From positions 1 to 64,000 of the forward strand of contig UZAN01039509.1 of NCBI GenBank assembly GCA_900618425.1: a stretch of DNA of 64,000 nt. Direction: 5' to 3'. Each line of letters starts with the position of its first letter. The stretch's first letter is position 1. Made by a program: the position numbers and the translations under genes. The stretch comes from Echinostoma caproni. Taxonomy: Eukaryota > Platyhelminthes > Trematoda > Plagiorchiida > Echinostomatidae. The notes under the pieces are model-generated. The model ran no database searches and was not told the DNA's origin. It was given only the letters and a program-made list of their open reading frames with translations. Positions 48,956 through 58,619 of this stretch are shown here, in pieces.

Positions 48956-50620
48956 GCTTCTCCGCAGTTGTCTAGTCAGCGGTTCAAGTCAAAAACGTAC
49001 TAGTTTGTTGTTCTCTGTTTTATCAAAAGCCGAAATCGTATGATACTTAAAGTTTATCAAGGAAAATGTCGATGTTTGCTGCTAACTATGACCGTAGACG
49101 CAAAATTCAATTGATTTGGTATACACTTCTTGGCGCTTATCAGACTGAAAATGGATTGAGGTTACATTGTGTTGCAGTCGTTCTAGGAATGCCAATTCTA
49201 TCAAATGCGCGCGTAAAATGACGGATCCGCTTTCGCTACTTTCATGAATCATTATATATATGCTTGTTGAACGATGCAGTGCTGTACGCAAAACGTGCAT
49301 TACGACAGGGAATCATTAAAAGTAAAGTCGTTCTTAGTAAATTCTCAAACTTCACGTTTTTTAAAATTTTGACTTTGTCACCTTATTCAGATCTTTTAAA
49401 TGCTGCAGGTAGGTATTGGTGACGTAAGAGTTGGTTTGTCAATGTTTGTCGTAAGGATAACCTAAATGAACAACCAAACGATTGCTGTGAAATTTATCAG
49501 CAGTGCGCACTTCAAAGAACTGTATATATTTGTATATTTACCTAATTAGAAGTTGCCTTTGAATTCATCCATTGAATAATAGAATACCATAGCCTAACTG
49601 AATCTAAAATGTTTCACAGAATTTCAGAAATGACCATCCCTGAGTTATAAAGTAATTTGGAATACATTCAGTGATAAAGTTGGCCAAAAGGTTTCAAAAG
49701 AAATCATAATATGTCATCATTTCAGTTCGGTGTGGATGCAAACATCACTCAATGAATGCTAATAAATGTTTATATAACCGTTTCTCGGGATTTCGCTTTT
49801 CGGAACGCCAGTCATAAGATACTCATGATAAAAAGATGTTCTAAAAGTACGCTAATGTATTCCATACTGTTTTGCAAAGTGTGAAATACACTAAATTTTG
49901 CGATTCGATACCAAGCTATAAGTATTTCACAATAGCCAGAGTAGTGCATCATGTACTGTACGTTTCCATCACCGTGAAAAATTTCAATCAAGTGAAAAAA
50001 AATTGAATGATAATTTTACTTTAATTTTATAGATCGAAAAATTGAAATTGGTAATTGAATTCCTCTGTGAACATTTTAAAGTCAGTAATATAATATCGAC
50101 CGTTTTATCCACAGTAAAGTTTTCAGTGTAATCATATTAATTTCTTTTTTGTTCGTTCAAGGTCACTGGTAAATAAGTCACTGTTCTTCTGAGACATTAG
50201 GTTTCCTGCTTTGGTTAGATTGCGACATCTTTTAACACACTGTTCCAGAAAACCCTTATTTTCCAGAAACGATCTTCTGTTAATTGACCTTATTCATAGG
50301 TTAGCATCTGACAGTTATATTCTCCTCTTTTGAGCATACACGTCTTACGCAAATACCTTAGCCCCCGATAATCTTTTGAAATATACTCCCTACAGTGCAT
50401 AGAAACCAGTGTATACAATCTTGGCTGTGCAAATTGCATAACTTTTCATATGTACTCCGAGTTATTTATTTGCAGTCGCCAGGACTTAGCAAATCCCGAA
50501 AATATTTTTCTAATTACTATTGCATTTTCGAAATTTATCATCCTTGGTTAGCTGTGTCCCAGCGTATTTTGCACCTCATTTTGCTTTCACACGGTGGGCA
50601 GCATTTTATTGTGGGTTAAA

Positions 50621-52871
50621 ATGGTCCGTCGCAATTTGCCTGGTACTGACGCACCCAGTGCAACACAGGGATTAGGAGTGTTTTTTGTTGACGTACGGAA
50701 AGGACTTCAAGTCGGGTATTGCCTGCAATCACTGTCTAAAGAACTTCCATCCGTCGTGTGCAAAACTGTCGACCAAACAAGTAAAACAGGTCCTGATCCA
50801 GCCAAACAGCTTTTGGTTTGATAATGATTGCTCAGAAAATGCTATGGTGAAGTTTATGAGACATATGACAGAGAAGTTTGAAAGGCTACTAACGGTGGCG
50901 TATCAAAAAGCGAAGGGAAAAGTCACTATACCGGAAGAAAAGATGACTTCTTTGAGCTCTCATATCAACCCTCCCAGTCCCGTTTATAGACCCACAAAAA
51001 AACCACGTTTTTTGCAAAAGAGCCCTACTAGAGCGTTGCCAATACCCAGTCTGGAACTCAGCGGCGTAAAGTAAAGTAAAGTCAGTACAGGATAATGCCA
51101 GAGATCAAGAGCCGGCGCAAATCGTGGAGCCTAAAGGTCATATTATTGAGGATCACAATCCAGTGGTGAAGATAAAGACAGCAATTTACAACCACGAAAT
51201 GACACTTATTTGAGCCAACATTCCAGAGCCCATAAAAAATACACTGAGGGCGAAGTATAGAGGAGCTTGATCTCTGGGCTGATTTATGTAACCAAATGGG
51301 TATCGACGTTCACCTAGTTGGAGTCATGCGGCTGTTTCGCCATCCATCGTCGCCGCATGCTGGAGAGCCACGATTGACCCGCGTAACATTTACAGACGAG
51401 GAGGACCTGTAAAACGTTCTTCTCTCTAGTAACCTCCTTAAGAAAGATTCGCGCAGAACAAGAATACTTGTAGATAGGCCCTGGACGGAGTTTACACAAT
51501 ACCGCACTAACCCAACAAACGCACGGCAATCGGAAAACAAATGAGTTGTTCTAATTAATGGAGTCCCTCAACTGGATGATGCAGTAGAATCCCTATGCCA
51601 CAAAACGATTGCAAGGAATGGAGTTTCATTCGGGAAATAATTAATTGTACCCAGGACGTAGCGATCATACCGTATTGAAGTTTGATAATATAGGCTACGT
51701 CCCCCCCCCCCGAGATAACCGAAAGAGCAGTACTCGTGACATCGTGGACTACAGAAAGCTGCAAAACTTGGCGATACTTAAGCAATGGATCTTCCCGGAA
51801 GACGATCACGATCCTTTGGTGGTATGGAAGAGCTTTACTGATTATCTTACCGAAATTGTAACGGCTGCAAAAAGTATAAAATCTTGTACCAAATCTAAAA
51901 CTCGTCATTCATTCATTCGTAGCCAAACAAAGAAATGGATAGAGCAAATGAACTGTTCCTGGTTGGAGTACAGAAGATATCCATTTATTGAAACTTGGAA
52001 TAATTATTCCTTACTGCGAAATCAGTGTACTAATTTTGCACGAGAGGACAAATTGATTTATCAAGAAACCCTGGCTTAAAAATTCATTCCTGAATAAAAA
52101 TCGCTTTATAAACACATCAACTCCAAAAGGAACGTGAAATGCAGAAAATCAGCATTGAGATCGTTTGGACATCTAATTTAGAAGCCGCAGAGTTTCTCAG
52201 AAAACAGTTCGATCAGGTGTTTGCTGCAACGACACACGAAGCATTATCAGCGTACATTCGACCCTATACAGAGTACGCCATCCAAGTTTGGAGTCCATGG
52301 CTTCAGCGTGATCGCAAGATGCTTGAGCGTCCACAAAGGATGGCCACCAAGATGGTTACGGAATTCCATTACCTGTCATACGAGGATAGATTGCAATCAT
52401 TGGGACTATATTCTGCTCAGTACCGCCGAACTTGAGGAGACTTGATTTTGACGTATCAAATACTGAAGAACCCAAACCATCTATGTTAATCGCTTCTCAT
52501 GTTATCAAACAATGTACACCTAAGGGGACACCGTTTCAAGTCACTGATTCCAAAGTGTCGACTGGAATGCCGGCGCCAGTCTTTTGCAGTCAGAGTATGC
52601 AAATATTGGAACACCCTTCCATCTCATGTCGTTTGTGCACCCACTATTGAATCTTTCAAGCAGAGACTCGACAAAACCTTGACACATTTCACATCCGTAC
52701 ACTAAAGGCAAACGGAAATTCACTGTAGCCTACATTCTCTATCTCCTACCCGGATCTCTATGCGACTCCTTTTTTGATGTGTAACGATTCTTCTGTGTAA
52801 ATATCCTATGGGACAAGAGAAGCACCAGCTTGTAAGCTATTCCCATAATAAAACTTCGACTTTGACTTTGA
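50621..52871 (+). mobile_element. Family-2 LINE, internally deleted copy (ORF1 with PHD-type finger, linker, ORF2 C-terminus, tail)
   Basis: ORF1 starts at ATG 50621 and continues after a frameshift into ACNHCLKNFHPSCAKLSTK, the second half of a PHD-type zinc finger common in ORF1 of CR1/Jockey LINEs. Later ORF1 pieces include VHLVGVMRLFRHPSSPHAGE and RILVDRPWTEFTQYR. At about 51640 the frame is suddenly at the end of an endonuclease (PGRSDHTVLKFD), so most of EN is missing. After a linker to FLRKQFDQVF (about 52225) it jumps to AYIRPYTEYAIQVWSPWLQR, the ORF2 C-terminus, so RT is missing too. It ends LPSHVVCAPTIESFKQRLD. The 3' UTR ends at 52854-52871 in ACTTTG repeats. Frameshifts and deletions make it inactive. 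A run of 11 C lies at 51701-51711. Confidence 0.7.
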
Positions 52872-53790
52872 GATTCCAAGCAAAATGCACTGTATACCGT
52901 ATCTGTCACTGGATAACATGGCTTTTGACATTCATAAGGTTAGGGCAAAACTACAAACTTCGCGTAAGAGTTCATCCTCAGGCGCAGACAACATACATCC
53001 CCGGACGCTGATGTCGCTAGTCAATAACATTCCCGCACTTCCTGCTGTTCTTTACCAAAAGATGTTCAACAAGGCAGTCCTTCCCCCCCAATAACAAAGG
53101 GGGATCTCGCAGTGATCCCGCTAACTACCACCCTGTTACACTACTTCCGATATTGTCGAAAGTCATGGAAGCTATTGTGGCAGATCTGTTGATGGAGTGT
53201 CTAGAGAATCATGAGCTTTTGTCTTCAACTCAGCAAGGATTTCTTCACAAGCGTTCGTGCGCCACAAATCTACTTCTTGCAAGTGATGAGCGGAAAAAAT
53301 CCATCGATGCAGGCTAGCCATTGGATATAGTTTATTTTGACTTCTCCAAGGCATTTGATCGAGTAAACCACCAAATTCTACAACGAAAACTTTAGAAATA
53401 CGACGTAAGAGGTTTGGTTTTGGTTTGGATTAAGGGGTTTCTTGAACAAAAGACCATGTCAATTCGCGTTAGTGATTCATTATCAGAGCCTATCACCGCT
53501 GCCCGAGGGGTTTCCCAAAGATCCCTACTTGGGCCTCGTCTCTTTCTGGAATTTATAAATGACCTGACGCATTCTTTAGGCCTAAAACACTGCTATNTGC
53601 GGACGACGCTAAGATCTGGAGAAATGTAACATCCTGATGATTATATAGCACTCCAGGCAACGATCGATATAGCCCACCGATGGTCAATCGCCAATGATAT
53701 CGAGTTCAACTTTTCCAAATGCGGAATTATTTCCATGCGGCATAAGACTGATAATATATTCCAATATTACAGGGTTAAACAGCGCTGTAT
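52872..53790 (+). mobile_element. Family-2 LINE reverse transcriptase segment lying after the tail
   Basis: Starting directly after the ACTTTG tail, the frames read SSSSGADNIHPRTLMSLVNN, then GGSRSDPANYHPVTLLPILS, DIVYFDFSKAFDRVNHQIL (motif A with its aspartate), ITAARGVSQRSLLGPRLFL, and ADDAKIW at the YADD/FADD position beside the N at 53597. It ends near IEFNFSKCGIISMRHKTDN at about 53750. The order is RT fingers to palm with frameshifts. This is close to the stretch missing from the copy at 50621-52871, and it has no C-terminus or tail of its own. It is therefore either a second, doubly truncated copy or a displaced piece of the same element. Confidence 0.7.
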
Positions 53791-54367
53791 TCTTCTAACC
53801 GAGAATTTTGAAAATATGAAGGGAATGTAATGTTACAAAGTTTCTTCTGATTACATTTTTCATTTCATTCTGCAGAGATCGGAGTAAAGCACCTTAAAAG
53901 TGAGCATTCGCAAAACCCTTGGATTCATGCAAACCGACAGCATTACTCGCAGTTGCAATATTGAGATCTAACCTGAACGACGAAAATTGTTTGAAAAACT
54001 GTATGTTGGTAGCGTTTATGAGCTGGCCAGGATTATTTCAACGGATTCCCGACATCCATATATTCCTCATTGAAATACAGTACAATGTGCGACCAGCAAC
54101 AAAATGAGGAAAAAACGAATTACAATGTACAGCAAGGTATTTAATCGTCTATGACGATTTTGCATTTACACGATATAACACAACCGAACTTTGCGAGCTT
54201 GATGTCATCGACCCTGCTCATCTCAGCACTAGCCTCCAAGGTTATGACTCGGTTATAAACATTCACAACCTGAATATTTATTTCAGGGGGCTAATATAGG
54301 ATTTCATTAAATTTCAAATGGGAATTCGTAGTGTATATGGCAAGTAAAAAACGGTCTGATCAACTGC

Positions 54368-54510
54368 CCGGTGGCGAAGTGGGTAGCTTGCTTGCTTTCT
54401 GCCCATGATGTTCGGGGTTTGATCCCCACTTGGGTGGATGGATTCGGACTGCTGATGAGGAATAGTTGTCCAGTGCTTCCTAGCCTTCTAGTTCACTCTT
54501 CATTTGCCAT
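54368..54510 (+). mobile_element. tRNA-derived SINE with hammerhead-like core (copy 2, stem II deleted)
   Basis: The head has a textbook A box (TGGCGAAGTGGG, 54372-54383) and B box (GGTTTGATCCC, 54416-54426). Then come GGACTG (54446-54451), CTGATGAG (54452-54459), GAATAGTTGTC and CAGTGC (54471-54476), followed by CTTCCTAG. GGACTG and CAGTGC can pair at five of six positions as stem I around a GTC cleavage triplet. The CUGAUGA box is intact, but the stem II hairpin is gone and GAAA is GAAT, so self-cleavage is not expected. The tail CAGTGCTTCCTAG is identical to that of the copy at 20275-20410, showing one family. It lies downstream of the family-2 LINE. Confidence 0.65.
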
Positions 54511-54519
54511 ATATAAGAC

Positions 54520-56048
54520 GAAATCCAATTTTAAAACTCAAATTTGTCGTTTGACCATTTTCCGGTAAAATGGTCATTGTCAGCATTACTAGAACCATCA
54601 ATAAGCACAAATAAAAGTAAATGTATCAAATCTTTATATTCGATGTTGAGGAACGCCAAAACACAAATTTTCAATGTTCATGGGGTAACAAAACTCTCGA
54701 CAAAATATTGTTTGACACTATCTGTATCCATAATTTTGTTACAAACAAAATGGCTGGACTGCAAAGAAAATAGTGATGAAAAGATTGTTGTTTATGTCAA
54801 GTATAGTGAGAAGAGCATCTTTGCAGTAACAATCTCCATACTAACTTTACGATGGACTCCATTGAAATTCAATTTACCGACGTCATTGTTTAGATTGCAC
54901 CCAATATAGTTATATGGTTGTAAGTTCCAGGGCAATACACTTGAATTACGAATTGCACAGAATGGGACATCGCATTCTACAAAAAAGGGAGGTATTAACT
55001 ACTCTAGTTTACGATCATCGAATTGTTGGTATTTTGTAGGCGGCAAAACCATAAGCGGGTATGAAATAAAAGTTAGTAAGTTATACGCTCAGCGTGAGAA
55101 GCATCGGATAGTTGGTTTCTCTGACTCAAATCGATTCGTACAAGTTTCCCATTTGATGTGGAACATCTTCGTGAAGGAGTGATGCGTTTTCATGTAAAAT
55201 GAAAACCGCTAAACGGTAAGTCAAAACTGTTAGTTTGTACAAATGTCACTGTAAAACACTAACGCCAATGCACAGACCAATAAAATGTACGCGATCACAC
55301 ATCTTCTGTGCAGTTAGTTTACTATGCATGGATCATCATTCAACAAACACCTTACAGTCTGCGGTATCCGCACAATACATGGTGACCTTAGAAGCTCTCG
55401 ACTATGTACACAATGAAGAAAATATCTCAGTAGGTGATAAAATGATCTCCAATCTTTTCGCCGAGCTTAGCAAACGATGCATATTTAGTAGACTTATCTT
55501 CAGTTAACGCGCTTAGCTCACTCTAATGACACCGTCCGCACACACTTGGATGGATAGATCGAGTGGTTAGGCCTGCAAAACCGATTGTTTGCTTTTGGAA
55601 AATTTGGGTCGTTCATTAATATACTACTCATCATATATGTATATATATTCGCTTTTATTATTACAAACCTTAGTGTAATGATCGGTGGACGGGGAAAGCC
55701 CCATAGTCACGACGAACTACTGTTCAGTCATGGAGTTACTAACCACATAAAGCCATGCTAGATTGGTCGTGATATTGAACCCGATGGCAACAACTGAACT
55801 AGGAGGTAGTATGTAGTATACAGCTTACAGTAATATATTACGCAGTATAAAGTGTTACACTTTTAATTCCAGTTTAATCATAACCATATCAATTTATATC
55901 ACAGTGCCATGAACACCTGACAGTACTGGTTGTTATAACCTGAACCATCTTTTAATAATTCAACTGAATGCTCAAAATCTGTTGATCGGAGAATTGTGTG
56001 GAGGGATAAGTTTCCCAGATATCCGATGGAACCTCTTTTGGCTCTAAA
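54520..56048. other. No recognisable gene
   Basis: AT-rich DNA. The longest frames (54544-54909 and 55235-55507, plus) lack supported splice sites. A short tRNA-head-like GAGTGGTTAGGCCTGC occurs near 55560, without a B box. Confidence 0.4.
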
Positions 56049-57002
56049 TCAAGTTTTCTTTTTTACAGCTAAACATTTAACATCCGATACACATCTTGAT
56101 TTTCTCTGATAAGCCGTAGGGCAAAGAATATGCGGAACTGCATCGAAATGTTCAGAAGTGGCTTTTTGTCAAAGAAAATTTATCTTAAAGGGAAGAAACT
56201 CGGTTGTGTTGTTGTCCATAGTATTCAGAACAAGGGATACATTCAGGGCCTACTGATGTACTGATGACCCATACTCATTAACTCTTTACGTCTATCGCTT
56301 TTGTTATATAGGAGAGAACAGAGGTGAGAAAGAATAAGACCTAAACCAATAACTCGCGTTATTCAGTTTGAATGCTGGACAGAAATTAGGAATCACTTGA
56401 TCAGTTAGTAGGAATATAAATGCTATTATTAATTCTTAAATTTCGTTTATGGCCGATTTCTAGAAACGGATATGTCATATACTTACTATGTGTTTCGTAT
56501 ACTACTTGAAATGCATCTAAACCACCAGACGCTTCTTTTATTTTTTCATAAGAATTTTTCACCATTGGACTTACGATAAATGGGCCATGTAGTGTGGTGT
56601 GAAATATCAAACAGCAACGCCGGTCGCAGCAGTTCGCTTTACGTAAACAGTACGTGACAAAATTTCTGCCTGTCGCTGAAACTTAGTGGTCACTTCGACT
56701 TAACAATAAGAGATAGATCCCTGCCTAGCATTAACTCAGAAAAACTGAATATGTCAAAGTAAAGAACACACATCTGAATTCGGTTTGGATAGACAGAGCA
56801 CACATGTTCAAAATGTGATACACATTGTGGCAATTTGAATTGCATCTGAGTTGTATTTGAATTGTACTTTGATTTTTTACCTATCTGTTCGTAACAGTTG
56901 CCCTGTAAACAGCCGTCCATAGCTTTAGAATCCGCTGGTTCTTCTTTTTCTAGCAGTGACACAAAGGAGTTTTCTCCATCTCGATAGTAAATTGGATCCC
57001 AA
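56049..57002 (-). CDS. Candidate three-exon gene fragment, cysteine-rich, unrecognised
   Basis: Proposed minus-strand exons are 57002-56881, 56675-56487 and 56161-56049. The first reads YYRDGENSFVSLLEKEEPAD and ends at an ATAG/GTAAAAAATC donor. The second follows GTTTCAG and reads GRNFVTYCLRKANCCDRRCC, later NSYEKIKEASGGLDAFQVVY, ending at a consensus GTAAGTAT donor. The third follows TTTGACAAAAAG, reads EHFDAVPHILCPTAYQRKSR and stops at 56049-56051. Phase 1 is kept at both junctions. The joined part is about 140 residues with paired cysteines (GCLQGNC, YCLRKANCCDRRCC). The first acceptor (CATGTGAAG) is weak, so the true 5' side may differ; earlier exons would lie right of 57002. Introns would be 205 and 325 bp. 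No family recognised. Confidence 0.38.
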
Positions 57003-57979
57003 CTTCACATGGATTTACTCGTCAGACTAGATTACCCATTCTGAAGCAGTTTTAGTAGGCAAGTGTAAAGTCTTGCTCAAAGGCGGCGTTTAATTTTTTT
57101 TTCTGAGATGCGTGTTATAGGGGACCTTTCTCCCTGTCTTTCCGCTTCGCTACATCCGTGCGTTGTTAGAGTGCAGGATCAGTAACTTTATATATTGATG
57201 TTTATTAGCCTCTACTTCAGGAAAATTTGTATTGTCATAGGTTCAAGCCAAAAGCTGTTCTTCATACGTGTCCCGAAATAACTGCTTACGATGATTGTGT
57301 GATATTTTATGTGCATGTCTAACGAGACAATATAGCACATATAATCACCCATTACGCACTGTTATATGGCTTTTTATTCACAAATCATTTAATTTTTCCC
57401 AAAAAGTGTTATTTCTATCATAATGTTAAAATAGCAAACTCAGAGAAGCGTTCCTTTTCATCATCTTAAGAGGCTAAAAAATCATTATATTTGTTTAACT
57501 TAACTACTTCGTTGCTTCCAAGATGATACTCCTCATTCTAAATTACCCAAACTTTAATTTCTTAATCGGAATAAAGTTAATGCTTTGCTAGGCTTTTACC
57601 ATAATGAATGTCGTAGTAAATATAATTTGAATATTTTGTGTTTTTCAAAAAAGAATGAAACAACGTCATGCATTATTCCAGTTTGTTTTTACTCGGACAG
57701 TTAATGAGAACCAGTTAATCAGTATTGCATTTCGTTTGCTTATATCATCTGTATTGCACATCAACATTGAACTACTAAAGCGGTCAGTAATCTATTAACT
57801 CAAAGTAAGTTGAGTTATCAATTTTTCAGTTAACCTTATTTCATCAGTTTATATCACAGGAATAAATAAAATGAATGTATCAAATGGTCAACTGTTTTGA
57901 TGAGGGTGATGAGTGTGCTATGTACCGCTTTCTAAAATTTAGGAAGATTCTCGTATTGGTATTAACGTCAATAAACTAC

Positions 57980-57994
57980 GCCACCGNGCCACCG
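57980..57994. other. Single-N join with duplicated 7-mer
   Basis: GCCACCG occurs immediately left and right of the N at 57987, again suggesting overlapping contig ends joined by a placeholder. Confidence 0.75.
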
Positions 57995-58179
57995 AGTAAT
58001 TCCAAACTATGTATAAGCGTGCATGCGCTTGTTGTCTGAGCATCAATGCGCTATTTAGTCAATTGCTGAGTTTCCAGTAACTTAATTAAATCCCGCATTT
58101 TGAGGCCATAGTTTTGTTTACCAGGTCCCCAGCCCAGACGGGGTTAAACGTTTACAACTGTCATACTAAACTGGAAAAG

Positions 58180-58302
58180 CTAGCAAAGCAATTGTGAAGT
58201 TTGTTCTACAGGCATAAATAAAGGGAATATATTGGAACAATCGATGTGGTATTCAACACATTCAGCTTTGTCTTGAGAGTTTGAGTTTCCATATCCCTTT
58301 AC
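58180..58302 (-). CDS. Candidate terminal exon
   Basis: On the minus strand, a long pyrimidine-rich run (CTCATCTTTTGTATTCTCTTCCAG) makes an excellent acceptor at 58303-58305. In phase 0 the 123 bases encode 40 residues and a stop: VKGYGNSNSQDKAECVEYHI and then DCSNIFPLFMPVEQTSQLLC. It cannot be spliced in phase directly to the exon at 57002, so it belongs to another transcript or needs an unseen exon between. No family recognised. Confidence 0.33.
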   Translation of the reverse strand, partial: VKGYGNSNSQDKAECVEYHIDCSNIFPLFMPVEQTSQLLC

Positions 58303-58531
58303 CTGGAAGAGAATACAAAAGATGAGGTTAGCAGAAAAATAACAAAAGAAAGACAAACGAATATTGGCGGTGATCTTCAGTTGCTCTTACGCGTTGGTAG
58401 TAGTGAATTTGAAATAATTAAATAATAAGGGAAGCACGCTCGACTGTGATGATTCGAATTATCTCAGTTTATGGGGGAAGTTTGAAATAATAGGGGTATT
58501 CAAACTATTTTCTTTTGAACCGTGTAGCGGT

Positions 58532-58610
58532 CAGTTGCCTCGGTGGAATTTGAGCTCACCAAGACTACTACGTAAAACCACTACGTTAAACTAATCTGTC
58601 AAACAACACC
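58532..58610 (-). mobile_element. tRNA-like SINE relic, same family as 17034-17107
   Basis: On the minus strand: AGATTAGTTTAACGTAGTGG (A-box region), then GGTGAGCTCAAATTCCACC with a B-box-like core, then GAGGCAACTG. The order and several words match the segment at 17034-17107 (AGATTGAAGTTTCACGTTGG, GTGGGTTCAAATCCCAC, GAGGCTCCTG). Two diverged copies of one repeat are more likely than two decayed tRNA genes. Confidence 0.42.
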
Positions 58611-58619
58611 AAGATAACC

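Noticed and set aside
48388..49043. Two ORFs of about 200 codons across the N gap
   Set aside because: They are open only because Ns translate as unknown residues.
51065..51083. TAAAG tandem as a LINE 3' tail
   Set aside because: It lies inside family-2 ORF1 coding sequence that continues on both sides.
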